Shown here: positions 11,061 through 21,789 of the stretch, in pieces
How the letters are laid out: each line of letters starts with the position of its first letter
How positions within the stretch are numbered: position 1 is the stretch's first letter
NCBI RefSeq assembly: GCF_014905175.1
Contig: NC_057788.1
Coordinates: 13,479,404-13,543,403, forward strand
From: Aphidius gifuensis
Lineage: Eukaryota > Arthropoda > Insecta > Hymenoptera > Braconidae
DNA length: 64,000 nucleotides
Reading direction: 5' to 3'
The notes under the pieces: generated by a model
What the model saw: only the letters and a program-made list of their open reading frames with translations
Told to the model about the DNA's origin: nothing
Database searches by the model: none
Program-made: the position numbers and the translations under genes

Positions 11061-12335
11061 AATGTATGTGCTAGCTTTATATACCTAGCCATTTGCCAAT
11101 AGCTATTTAAGTAATTAGTTTTTGCAATTATTATTTAAATATTCAACTAATTGTTAAATGTAAATTATTATAAGTTTTTTAGGGCATTTAAAAAAATTAT
11201 ACTCTTCACAAGAAAAAACTAAGTCCCCTAAAAAACTTAGAAAATTTTTACTCTTGACGAAAATAAAAGAAATAAAAAAAAAAGACTGAGAAGGACGATT
11301 GTCTTTCAATAAAGACGTGAAGGACAACCGTCTTTATAAGAAGGGCTGATCATAACGGACATAGAGAACGGTTGGCTTTATTTTAGGATGCACAAGAACA
11401 ATTGTCTTCAAAATAAAGACAACTAAAGACCCTCAAGAACGATAGTTTTTCTTTCAGGCCTCTTTTGATCGAAAAAGACTGAGCAGGACTCAAATTTTTC
11501 AACTCGGGCAACGCGAACTCTCTTACTGGGTATAAGTATTTTAAGTTTGCGCTCTGTGACGTCATAATTTCTAATTTATCAATTTTTAGGCTAACTATTG
11601 GCTGAAAAAAAAAATAAAAATAGTTTTATTATATACATATATCGATGGGCTTCTTACTAAAAAATGAATTTCTCAGCTAAATGTCCTCGTTATCCCCACT
11701 CTCGAGACGTTTCATATCGTACATACGGATATGCATGTATGCATAGTTATCGATTTTTTTCTTGTGGGTGTGTAGGCAATACAATGTTGTTCTTTTTTTT
11801 TTTTTTATTTTCTTTCAGCTACATATACGTATATAATTATATATAAGGTAAATGTCCCTGTTGTGGAACGCTTAACAAACTGATCTCGTGTTTTATTCGT
11901 TTTTAAAAATTCCTATCAGTAAATTTCCAAGTTTTTTTTCCCTTAGCTACTATAAAATATATTTAACATATTAGATTTTTTCTCCATTGAATAATAATTA
12001 AAAACACACAAATTAATTTTTTTTTAATAATTCATTTATGTCCCTGTTGTGGAACGCCAAACTTTTACTTGTCCCAAATGTTGACCTCACAAAGACTTAG
12101 TTATGGACTTTTCATAAAAAACTATAACATTCAAGGTATATATACTATTTAATTTTGTTTGCTCTCCAAAATACGTGTGATATTACTGCCGGCGTTAAGC
12201 ACTTAGTCAATATAACGTATTATGATGCTCAAGATATAACTGAAAATTATAAAACAGTAAACCATGTCTGTTTGTCAAATATAATTCAGAAGATTATTTC
12301 TTATTCCTTTAAAATTTTGATAGTGAGTTTCGAGT

Positions 12336-13135
12336 AGCAAAACACTTGTATTCCTCTGGAAACACATTTTATCGGTGAACGAAAAAAACATGAAACTAAA
12401 GATGGTGTAATGATTCATAAAATTATTCCTGTGTTAATCAAGTCAGTTCCAATGAAGAGCGTTTTTAAATCCTTTTTCGAGCCACCATATGTTCCAGATA
12501 AAACCTTAGAAAACCTAGAAAAATGAAATAATAATGCTGATAGTCTAATGAAAACCAATTTCATACAAAGTACTTTTTGGCAAAAATTATTATCATTTGA
12601 TACAAACAAGAATATTATACCCATTCACATGTCTCACGATGATTACGAACCAAACAATCCTGTCAGTGCTCACAAAGCCATAGCTAAAATTAGTAAGTCA
12701 TACTTAAAAATTGCATGCTTACCTGATGACTTACAATATAAACTGAAAAGTGTTTTTCTTTTTATGTTTTTCCACTCTATTGATAGATGTGAATTTTCTG
12801 ATGACATAATTTTTGACGAAGCAATAAAAAAGCTTCGGTTCTTAGAAGAAGTAGGCATAACTCAAAATAAAAATATTCGTCTTTATTTCAAACCAGTACT
12901 CATTCTTGGTGACAATTTAGGGATAAATACTATTTTAGGATTCGCTGAGGGCTTCAATGCGAATTATTTTTGTAAACTTTGCTTGACTAATCTCGAAAAT
13001 ATAATTATTTGTATTCTTAGAAATACAGAAAATTATCTTCCTCAGGTTTCTCGAAAAAATCTGACTGAAACTAGAACCGTAGAGTATCTATTATTTAAGT
13101 ATTTTTGGGTATCTTTTATTATCAGCCTTGTGTAA
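12336..13135 (+). pseudogene. Transposase-like protein, premature stop
   Basis: Reading from about 12336 (CIPLETHFIGERKKHETK) through KSVPMKSVFKSFFEPPYVP there is an in-frame stop at 12523. The frame then continues into a 195-codon ORF (12548-13135). Recognisable phrases are HMSHDDYEPNNPVSAHKA, YLKIACLPDDLQYKL, FLFMFFHSIDR, PVLILGDNLGINTILGFAEG and CKLCLT. This layout is that of a transposon-borne protein family widely repeated in insect genomes and analogous to Tnp2-type transposases. I cannot name the superfamily with certainty. Upstream, a possible zinc-binding CPCCGTPN read at 12036 is out of frame. The C-terminal part after about 13090 is absent. Confidence 0.55.
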
Positions 13136-13842
13136 CATTTCTACATAGAATCCAGGTCAGTCTTCGAAGTCGAAACGAGGTTTAGTGTCGAAATGAATCT
13201 AAAACCACTTGATGTACTGGATCGAAACCTATAATAATTCCAACGGTGATAGACAATCAGAAATAAGATTTCGTTTTTGTAATATCGTGAAAAAATTTTT
13301 TGGTGCGTTCTTTAGCATCAACTCCAGAATATATGTGCGTCAATTTTCTACGAACACCAGCAGATTGTCCCTCAATAGAACATCTCTCGGATGGCCCGAA
13401 TTCTCCAGCTGACTTGCAATGTGTAAGAAACGATTTTGCTTGAGCATAAAAATAGAAATTAATATTAATTAACTCATGGAATCATCAAAAAAGATGTAAT
13501 TCTCGTTTAAGGTGGTGAAATATTTAAATGTAAAAAAATTCAAGATGATAAATTACAAATTGATAGTATATTTTATCATTAATTTGATGATTGGATAGTA
13601 ACAGCTGGTTTTCTTTAAAATACCAGTCAAAATATCATATATTTTATTTGCTCATAATAATTCATATTCATATAATTCATTAACAAACATCATGCCGTCA
13701 TCATTGTGGACGAAGAGGGCATATCAAACCAGATTGCCGTCTTTATGACTTCTGAAGTGGAAACCAATATAAATCTAATGAAAATAATAAATCTGCAAAT
13801 ACTGCACGAGTTACAGGTGAAACACTTAATTCAAGAAATGAC

Positions 13843-14166
13843 TTGAATACATCATCATCAGGGTTTGCTATGATGGCAGGGAATTTTGAATTCATTTTTA
13901 AGGCAACAAATAGAATATTGTTTATTCTAGATTCAAGGGCGTCTTATCATTTTATAAATGACGCAGAAATAGCTAAAAATTTATCGAAACTAAAAACACC
14001 ACTGAAGATCTCCGTCGCAAAGAACGGCACTTCAATATCAGCTCTAAAGAAAGGCACACTAAGTGTCACAACAAATATGGGTAAAGAATTATCAATGATG
14101 TCCTCCACTGTCCAGACTTACCACACAACTTACTGTCCGTGCCGAAACTACAAGAAGCTGGGATGA
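13843..14166 (+). pseudogene. Copia protease region
   Basis: The segment ILDSRASYHFINDAEI aligns with the aspartic protease active site of Copia polyproteins, normally Asp-Ser-Gly-Ala-Ser-x-His. Here the Gly is Arg, which should abolish activity. It is preceded by the zinc knuckle and followed in a different frame by the pre-integrase block, as expected for a decayed pol. Confidence 0.7.
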
Positions 14167-14486
14167 CTGTCATTTTCGAACAAGATAAAGTACAAATAAT
14201 TAAAGACGGTAAAACCATAGCAACCGGTAAGTCGTTATACAATTTAATTGGTATTGAATTCCAAACTATAAATAATGCAATTAACTTAAATAATGCATAT
14301 AATATTACAAATACTAATAATAATAATAATAAATATCAGTTATGGCACAAGAGATTTGGTCACATAAGTAAAAATAAATTCTTAGAATTAAAGAATAAAA
14401 ATTTGATAGACGACATCGAATTAATCGATAAAATAGTAATAGATAATAATTTATGTAAAGACTGTATAGTGGGTAAGCATGCGTGA
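14139..14486 (+). pseudogene. Copia GAG-pre-integrase domain
   Basis: The phrases LWHKRFGHISKNKFLELK and CKDCIVGKHA are the His-His...Cys-Cys zinc-binding (HHCC) N-terminus of Copia integrase. An AAT/AAC microsatellite has expanded into a run of Asn just before LWHKR. The ORF stops at 14486, where the expected continuation into the integrase core goes on after the stop. Confidence 0.75.
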
Positions 14487-14519
14487 TCCTCTTTCAATAA
14501 AGCAAAAAACAAAGATTAC

Positions 14520-15025
14520 ATAAAAAGGCCACTATTAAATATACACTCTGATTTATGCGGAAAAATATACCCATCTACCATTAACAATAAAAATTATTTT
14601 GTCTTAATTATTGATGAATATACTCATTATTGCGTCACATATTTACTAACGTACAAATCAGATGTTTTCTCTATGTTTAAAGATTATGTGGCAAAAAGTG
14701 AAGCTAGATTCAATTGTAAAATTGTTAACTTATATATAGATAATGGGAGAGAGTATTTATCAGACGAAATGAAAAAGTATTGTGTTGATGTGGTATTAGT
14801 TACCATCTTACTGTCCCTCGGACTCCTCAGCAGAACAGTATGTCTGAGAGAATGGTAAGGACAATCACAGAAAGGGCTCGGACTATGTTATTAGGTGCTA
14901 ATATGAAAACATACTTCTGGGGAGAAGCAGTTTTAACTGCTACTTATTTAATTAATATAACTCCAACTGAAGGTCTTAAAGTATCAAAACCACCATATGA
15001 AATGTGGCACGATAAAAAGCCACAA
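14520..15025 (+). pseudogene. Copia integrase catalytic core, frameshifted
   Basis: RPLLNIHSDLCG (first catalytic Asp) is followed by NYFVLIIDEYTHY and YIDNGREYLSDEMKKYC (second Asp). After a frameshift near 14790-14840 it continues as SERMVRTITERARTML (catalytic Glu), FWGEAVLTATYLIN and PPYEMWHDKKP. All three D, D, E positions are visible but split between two frames. The frame is then broken by the inserted LINE fragment after HDKKP. Confidence 0.8.
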
Positions 15026-15542
15026 TCTGGTTTGATGAGACTTGATGAACCACTAACACGACAAGAACTGAAAAGACTCATTAAAAAAACAAGTTTAAGT
15101 TGCTGGAACAACCTGTGGACCAATGCAGACACGAAATGACATCAAGTAAGAAACAATATTTGGGAAAATACTGAATTATGTTATGAATGATGAACAATAC
15201 TGAACCACCGGTATGCCAACACTGCAATGAAGATCTCACTGTGACACACTTATTAACAGAATGTGATTATTTTTCAACACTCAGAAATTCACTAAGATTA
15301 CCAACAAACATCAAGACTCTACTATCTGAGAAAAAAGAATACCAAAACCTACTAAAATTTATAAAAAATAGTAAAATTGATATTTAAAAAAAAAAAAAAA
15401 AAAACTAAACTAAACTAAAAATCTTATATAATACAATCAATGTAAATCATTTTTTCTTTTTTGCTATTTTAAAATAATGTACTAAGTCGCTCATGACCTC
15501 AGCTGTTAATGCGACTTTAAATAAAGATAAAAAGAAAAAAAA
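15026..15542 (+). mobile_element. 5'-truncated non-LTR retrotransposon (LINE)
   Basis: This insert interrupts the Copia integrase. It carries the end of a Jockey/I-type pol: an RNase H-like tail (SGLMRLDEPLTRQELKRLI) and, at 15187-15387, CQHCNEDLTVTHLLTEC, the C-terminal CCHC motif of such elements. It ends in an A-rich tail (15515-15542). Target duplication: CCACAA, possibly extended leftward as AAAAGCCACAA (15015-15025 against 15543-15548 preceded by A's). Severe 5' truncation is typical of target-primed insertion. Confidence 0.75.
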
Positions 15543-15544
15543 CC

Positions 15545-16168
15545 ACAAGTTAAATATTTAAAAATCTTCGGATCTACAGTTTATGTGCATGAAAAAGTTA
15601 AGAATTATAAATTTGATAAGAAGTCTTGGAAAGGTATTTTAGTAGGTTACGAACCTAATGGATATAAAATCTGGAATGAGAATATTAAAAAATTTTCCGT
15701 CGCTAGAGACGTTATTGTCGATGAGACATCATTTTTAAACACAAGGCCTATTATTGAGGTTGAGGCTTCACATGAAAACCCTGAAAATGAAACTGAATGG
15801 TAAAGTTTAGAAATAATAATAATATTACCAAATTAAATACTGATATTGATAAATCAGATGAAATTACAACTGATATTGATAAATCAGATAAAATTACAAC
15901 TGATATTGATAAATCAGGTGAATTAGAAACTGATATTGAAAGATCAGTAACGAAACCCCTTAAACGTAAATTGAACAATGAAATAAATTTAAATCAAATT
16001 GAAAATAATGTGAACAATAATAATAATTTAAGTCGTAGAAGAAGTGGGAGAATCAAAGACCTTCCAAATGTTTGTTATAATGAAAAAGAAATGTCTAACC
16101 AACAATTTAAATATGCTTATATAACAACACAAGTAGGGAAACAGGGCCGGTTCTATATCATCCCTTAA
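15545..16168 (+). pseudogene. Copia integrase C-terminus and RT linker
   Basis: After the LINE the Copia frame resumes: VKYLKIFGSTVYVHEKV, FDKKSWKGILVGYEPNGYK and FSVARDVIVDE. It then shifts to a linker (15797-16168) with a 30-bp direct repeat encoding TDIDKSDEIT about three times (15838-15930) and the phrase RRSGRIKDLPNVCYNEKE that normally precedes Copia reverse transcriptase. The element ends here. Confidence 0.75.
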
Positions 16169-16653
16169 TTAAAATTCGTAAAAAAAAAAAAAAAAGAAAA
16201 AAAATAAAATAAAAGGTAGTTTTTAAAGGGTAGTTGGGGGTGTAGATAAGATGTTGAGGATTGAGGGATGTGTGTATTGTTGAGATTGGGGGATGAGGGT
16301 TGAGAGTATGGAGATTAAAAATAAGAGGACGGGATTCGGGAGTCTTGAGACGGGAGACGGGGACCGGATGTCGTTGACTCATGTATGATGAAAGAGATTG
16401 TTTTATATAAACGTTATTAACGGTTTTTTGTTTATATAAATACATAAAAAATTTATGGCTTTTTCTTAGAAAAAAATATGAAATAAAAGCATGCGTCATT
16501 AACGAAACATTTAGATATGAGTGGGGCAACATAATATCAACTTTTACGTATATGTAAATTATTATATATGTATTTGTTTCTACAAACCGATTTTTTTAAT
16601 TAAAAACCTATCAGTGCATTAAACGTGTTCGTGACGAAGAAGTTAAAAAAAAT
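16169..16653. other. G/A-skewed non-coding stretch
   Basis: From 16215 to 16380 the plus strand is strikingly purine- and G-rich (repeats of the type GGGATGAGGGTTGAGAG). The rest is AT-rich. No gene recognised. Confidence 0.4.
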
Positions 16654-17713
16654 ATGGAATTGATTGTAGATATACAAGGATTTAAGCAACCTCACAATGC
16701 ATTTGTTTTAGAAGAGATTGCTGCGATTAATGTTCAAAACAACGACACACATTGTTTTGTATTTCGGCCACCGAATACATGGAATCATCTACCTGCAAAA
16801 TACAAGTCAATTAAGCCAACGATATGGCACTGCGGTTAAGGTTCGAGCTTTGTGACAGGGAGGTCACGGGTTCGAATCCGACCACCGACGCCATGTATCG
16901 AGTGGTAGGCGCAAGCCGGCTGTACTGCCCAGGTTTTTCATGGTTTCCCTGGGCTATAATAGAAATCGGGTACAGTTTGAACGCATTACAAAAGTCGACA
17001 TCCATGACTGTCGCAAAATGAGTTGTAAGGAGTTGACGATTGGAAATACAGAAAGCAAGACGTGAGGCACACCGTGTTAAAAACTTTCATAAAAAAGAAA
17101 AAGTGAAAAAGAAGTGTAGCACGTTAAATACGACTCATTTTACATTTTTTTTTACAAGTCAATTAATATGTGGTTGATACGCAATTGGCATGGGTTATCG
17201 TGGGAGTGTGGTGATGTATCTTATAATGACATGAAACTGATAATTTCTAACGTCTTGAAATCAGCTTGTTATATATATGTAAAAGGTGACGAGAAAAAAA
17301 AGTGGATGGATGAAATTACTGACAATTCAAAAGTAGAAATTGATTTATATTCAATGGATTCTCCAGGGATAAGAACAATAAAAAATCAAATAACGAGTCA
17401 TCCAGGAATTCATAATGCTATACGTAATTGTCATTGTGCACTTGACAATGTACAACAGTTGAAACTATGGTTTCAGAATTATTGGAGTGAGAAATCATCT
17501 CTTAATAAATTTATACAGTTGTACTATGCATTGAAAAATTTATCGAAACTTAGAAAAGAAGATATAGAAATTTTACCAGAAAAATTTATACTTTCATACG
17601 CCTCGGAATCAATGGATAAACTTTGGTATAAATTGCCTGAAAATTTGAAAAACAATCATAAATTCATCGGAGAGTGTCGTTGTGAAAAACATTTTAATTT
17701 TTTGGGTTTATAA
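16654..17713 (+). pseudogene. Exonuclease-like (DEDD-type?) protein split by a SINE
   Basis: If the SINE and one target duplication are removed, the ORF starting at 16654 (MELIVDIQGFK) continues in frame as KYKSIN-MWLIRNWHGL up to a stop at 17711. This gives a protein of about 235 residues. VDIQGF, an EEIAAI strand and a late HCALDNV resemble the acidic motifs and the H-x-A-x-x-D motif of RNase H-fold DEDD exonucleases. FRPPNTWNHLP and ACYIYVKGDEKKKW belong to a protein type repeated in arthropod genomes, probably mobile-element derived. The exonuclease reading is an inference from motifs. Apart from the insertion no stop is seen, so the disruption is recent. Confidence 0.5.
16815..17152 (+). 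mobile_element. tRNA-derived SINE, copy 1 (338 bp)
   Basis: Flanked by a perfect 14-bp duplication TACAAGTCAATTAA (16801-16814, 17153-17166). The 5' part has Pol III boxes (A-box-like TGGCACTGCGG; B box GGTTCGAATCC). The body shares GCAAGCCGGCTGTACTGCCC, TTTTCATGGTTTCCCTGGG, AAGTCGACATCCATGACTGT and GTTGGAAATACAG-type sequence with copy 2 at 22041-22358 (minus). It ends in a T-rich rather than A-rich stretch. Confidence 0.9.
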
Positions 17714-18277
17714 ACAGATGCATTTGATGGACCATTACCAAAAAAAAAAAAATTGTATTCTATGTCAAAATAATAAAAAAAAAATAATTTGAAAAAAATA
17801 ATAATACCTCACATATATATTTTATGTGAGCGTTCAAATTTATGATGACTAACCAATGTTTATTTTAAAAAATTAGGGTCAACGGTTTTGACATATACGT
17901 TATAAAACACTATAGTGCATGTGCGCACGCATCATTATATACACAAAGAAGGGCCTTGTAGATTCGAAAAAAGCTTGAGTAGAGCTCATTAATATATCAA
18001 CTCTTGGTGTGTGAACATTAATAAAGTAAATATAAGTTATAAGTTATAACAAAAATTGATAACAAAAATTCAACAAAATAACAAAAATTCATAACAAAAA
18101 AAAAAAAAAAAAACGACACTATCATTCTTAGAAATAAAAGCATAGACTAAGGGATTATAACTATTGTACTAACGTCATTTTAGGTACTACTATTATTAGT
18201 AATAGACTACTGAAGAAATTCAAGTAACTACAAAGAGGCTTAAAACAATTGCGAAAAATAATATTGTCTAATTTAGC
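17714..18277. other. No recognisable gene
   Basis: AT-rich DNA with a small AACAAAAATTC-type simple repeat at 18045-18100. No open frame longer than about 60 codons has recognisable content. Confidence 0.4.
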
Positions 18278-18463
18278 TTGAGAAAGAAGCAGAAAATGTC
18301 GTCAGACCAACCAGCCGTAAGTACAGATAACAAGAAACCGATCGAAAACAACATCTTCGCACTCAAAGATCTGAAAAAAGCATGGTTTTATCTTAGCTAT
18401 ACAGCAAAATATGAGAAGTATGAAAGGACACCCACGGGAAACATACCACTGCGATTGGCATAA
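18278..18463 (+). CDS. Unknown short ORF
   Basis: 61 codons. A second Met (18296) begins MSSDQPAVSTDNKKP, a hydrophilic start followed by an aromatic-rich segment (KKAWFYLSYTAKYEKYE). Non-coding context follows, and a good donor-like GTAAGA at about 18535 lies outside the frame. I do not recognise it. It could be a first exon or chance. Confidence 0.2.
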   Translation: MRKKQKMSSDQPAVSTDNKKPIENNIFALKDLKKAWFYLSYTAKYEKYERTPTGNIPLRLA

Positions 18464-19233
18464 TTATCTCAATTTCTGGGCTGTATCGCCACCATCCGAA
18501 TTAATGACAAGTCATGAACAGCACCTGCGAGTAGGTAAGACTGCGTGTGTGTATGCATGTATGTGTATGACGTAGATAATTTATTATAATATTTATTTAT
18601 TATTATTAATATCTTGATTGACTTTCTATCTATTTATTGTGACCAAATCAAGAAGTAAGAGAGATCGGCGAAATTTTATGTAATCATATCAATAATGCAG
18701 AAAATCACGGTAAATTACATATATATGGTGTCAAATTATTACTGATTGCATGTGATGTAACTAATTGATTAATCATTGATGACCGATCGATCCTTATGAG
18801 TATTACTATTCAATATGTCTGGATTACTAAGTCAAAAATTAAGAAAATTCACGCTCCAGAAAAATCAGAAAAAAACGAACGACAAGTGAGAACCAATAGA
18901 TTTTCCCATCAAAAGCTCATATTATTCTTGAAAAAACATAATATAATGACTAGTACATTTCTTAGTCACTATCAAATCAAATAGATAAAATCAAAACTCA
19001 AAATCGAAATTAAAAATAGAACAAAACACAACAAAAGCATTTTTCTTATTGGCAAAACTAATATTCTTCGTTATTAATATCGATCAACACTCACTTTTAC
19101 CTATATACATGAATATCAAATTGAAAGTATCAAAAGTATGTTAAAAATTAAGTTAAGATAGTATCAAAAATATTTTGAGTAAGTCATGTGTGCAGACCAA
19201 TCCAGTTTGCACATTTTTACAAAGAAAATACGA

Positions 19234-19455
19234 TTATATAAGATGGAAGTCAGCAATTTCAACACCATCATATGGGATAGTTGCAGCAAACTCGTCTATG
19301 ATAAATAATAATGCGCTCATTACATTAAGTATACTAGATGAGACCCCCATATAGAAGCCAGCGTCTGACACTTCATTAGCTTTTGCATTTGGAATCCAAC
19401 CGACAACTTGGTAGTGACTGTAGAACATGCTTAAACCCACGGAAATCATAAGACC
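19234..19455 (-). CDS. Candidate terminal exon of a multi-pass membrane protein
   Basis: On the minus strand a clean acceptor (TTCTTGTGATTTCAG) precedes an open frame of about 73 codons. It has two hydrophobic segments (LMISVGLSMFYSHYQVVGW and GVSSSILNVMSALLFII) and a charged tail DEFAATIPYDGVEIADF ending at a stop. The amphipathic, non-repetitive sequence with a proper splice site looks like a real conserved gene end, not transposon decay. I cannot name the protein, and I did not find its upstream exons in the next kilobase. Confidence 0.45.
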   Translation of the reverse strand, partial: GLMISVGLSMFYSHYQVVGWIPNAKANEVSDAGFYMGVSSSILNVMSALLFIIDEFAATIPYDGVEIADFHLI

Positions 19456-19555
19456 TGAAATCACAAGAAACAAACATTTTCTTTTTTATACATAATATTA
19501 CTTCACTATATTGCATGACTTAATAGCCACAATAGACAAATTATAGACACTACAG

Positions 19556-20349
19556 TTGAGAGTAAGATATGTCGTGATTGTAAATGAACAACTAACACAA
19601 AGAAGCAAATCATCTGGTAACCCACTAATGAGACTACTCATCGTCCTGGTACAACGTATCAATATCATTACTCCAGTTGATGAGGTTCAGCCTAACGAAA
19701 ATGAATATGATTACGCATCTCTACGTCCACCGCATCCTACATGTATTCACCAGAAACACCAAAGAAAGGACCAAGTAAACTCAGTGATTTTGAGACAGGA
19801 GCCAAACGCCAGTCGTTTTAAAAATTTTGATCGACCAAAAGCTGGATTTAACTTAATTTTCCTTCATTACAGTAGTATACATAGGAGAGTTCTGGACCAA
19901 CCCCCCTGTGACCCCGCGAAACCCACAACCCCCTACTCTGATTCGCGGGTGGTTTGTGGAAGAGGCTCTTGAAGCAACGTTTTAGAGGCAGGATTCTTAC
20001 GCTCAAGAGGTTACAGAAGGCGTACGAGGAGTTACCAATGGAAGTCGTCATCGTCCCCATTTCTATTCCCCGAGGTAATTTTTTATATTTTTTTTTTTTT
20101 CTATTTTTTAATTATTTTCATTTATTTTATTAATTTTAGTTTCTAATTCATATATTTTTTTTTTTTTCTTTTTTTGGTGCAGATGAAGAGGACACAGGAT
20201 ACGATGCTGACGATGAGGTAATTGATTATTTTATTTTTTCTCATTCATTTATCATTTTTTTTATTTTAATTCATTTCTTTTTTTTTTTTCTTCAGGAGGA
20301 AATTCAATCCGATGAGGAGATACAAACGAAGAAAAAAATCAATTGTTAA
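19556..20349 (+). CDS. Candidate 3' exons of an unknown gene
   Basis: This stretch is less AT-rich than its surroundings. From about 19955 one frame reads WKRLLKQRFRG and LKRLQKAYEELPMEVV and ends VPISIPR at a donor (CGAG/GTAATT, 20075). The frame continues after TTGGTGCAG into DEEDTGYDADDE (20183-20217) and, after another GT...CAG intron, into EEIQSDEEIQTKKK with a stop near 20347. Phases agree at both junctions. The upstream ORF (19556-19972) is in another frame and its relation is unclear. The product would have a very acidic C-terminus; I do not recognise it. Confidence 0.3.
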
Positions 20350-20579
20350 AAAAAAAAAAAAAATAGCAATTCCTGTTCCTTCAATCCCTTCATTTTGTTG
20401 TTTTTTTTTTTTTTAGTAGAGTTTTGTTTAGTCTTTGAAATTTCCTTTTTTTCATTTTATTTATAACTAGTAGGCCGGACCCGGCGTTGCCGGGGTAATG
20501 CTTATGTCAATATGTTTTATTTTTTTTAGTGTTCCGTAGGACACTTATGTTTGCGCTTTTCTGTGACGTTTTGTTATTT

Positions 20580-21400
20580 CGAGATTGGCCAAAAGCAATG
20601 GTCATATTTATTCCCAATTTTGGGGCCTCATTAAATTTAATATGCCCATTTTTGCACATGGCCCAATTCCAAATATTGACCGATCGATTCCGGCAATGTT
20701 TTAATCGACGACGCTTCATTTGTAGACTCTACGATATTTTTTTCGAATTTTTCAGTCGTTTATTTTTTTTTTTTTATTCAACGATATGTAGTGTCACAAA
20801 CTGTTTTTTTACAATATTTTTTGAACCGCTGAACCGAATTAGTCAATGTTAAAACGAATTTAGGTTTTTTTTTTTCCAAAAACGGACATGATATTTTTTT
20901 TACTTTTTGGGCCTTATTATATTTAATATGCCCATTTTTGGACATTGCCCAATTCCAAATATTGACCGATCAATTCCGGCAATGTTTTAATCGACGACGC
21001 TTCATCTGTAGAATCTACGATATTTTTTTCAAATTTTTCGGTCGTTTATTTTTTTTTTTATTCAACGATATGTAGTGTCACAAACTGTTTTTTTACAATA
21101 TTTTTTGAACCGCTGAGCCGAATCAGTTGATGTTAAAACAAATTTAGGTTTTTTTTTTTCAAAAAGATATATGATATTTTTTTTTACTTTTTGGGCCTTA
21201 TTAGATTTGATATGCCCATTTTTGGACATGGCGCAATTCCAAATATTGACTGATCAATTCCGGCAATGTTTTGATCGACGACGCTTCATCTGTAGACTCT
21301 ACGATACTTTTTTCACAAACTTTTTTTTTTTATAATATTTTCGTAAACAGCAAGAAAAAAAATAAAAAATCCTACCGAACACTTAGGGTGCACCTTGGAG
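20580..21400. repeat. ~284-bp tandem repeat, three copies
   Basis: Three units start near 20622, 20907 and 21190. Each contains TTAATATGCCCATTTTTG, CCCAATTCCAAATATTGACC, ATTCCGGCAATGTTTT, CGACGACGCTTCAT and CTACGATATTTTTTTC. The last is truncated. The ORF at 20529-20852 reads through one unit and has no recognised domain. Confidence 0.8.
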
Positions 21401-21789
21401 AACTTGACTATCTTTTTTTTTTTTATTATCGTTATTTTTCTTCTTAGCAACAGAAACACAAATAATTAAACGAAAAAAACATTTCATACGTATACATGTA
21501 TAAAGTATACAAATATATATACAAATATATATAATATACATATAGAATACATACAAATATTATATTGTAAAATAAAATATATACAGGTAAGTTTCAAATA
21601 TTAATACCGTTGGGGCTGGTTACGGTTATGGTTAGAAATATATTAATCCCATATCGATTAGGCTATTGAATATAAAAAAGTCAAAAATTCCTAGACAAAT
21701 ACAATAGGACAGTTTTCTGAATTTTAATGTATTTTTACCACTTAGTATAATATAAAAATATATTTAAAGACTCGTTATCACTTGGTGGA

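Larger units (their letters stand above)
7051..11530 (+). mobile_element. Decayed CACTA/Tnp2-like DNA transposon (candidate limits)
   Basis: The two ends carry similar inverted termini: CCCAGTAGGGTCTTGCCC at 7051, and in complement CCCAGTAAGAGAGTTCGCG ending at 11530. Just inside each end lies a cluster of short repeats of the type AAGGACGATCGTCTTT, at 7130-7340 and 11270-11480. Subterminal repeat clusters are a hallmark of CACTA/EnSpm elements, and the enclosed gene at 7600-8957 is Tnp2-like. I found no convincing 2-3-bp target duplication, so the exact ends are uncertain. A solo LTR and a fold-back family are nested inside. Confidence 0.5.
13685..16168 (+). mobile_element. Copia-type LTR retrotransposon remnant
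   Basis: In order: a zinc knuckle RHHCGRRGHIKPDC (about 13690-13735, with an extra residue in the first C-C spacing), a protease, a pre-integrase/integrase block, an insertion (15026-15542), and the integrase-RT linker. The reverse transcriptase and RNase H parts and both LTRs are missing after 16168. Stops and frameshifts at about 14125, 14486 and 14810 show that it is dead. Confidence 0.8.

Noticed and set aside
15751..15978. Minus ORF with DLSISVV repeats
   Set aside because: Antisense of the in-frame triplication in the Copia linker.
16811..17021. ORFs on both strands around 16.8-17.0 kb and again at 22.1-22.4 kb
   Set aside because: They are the two orientations of the same SINE.
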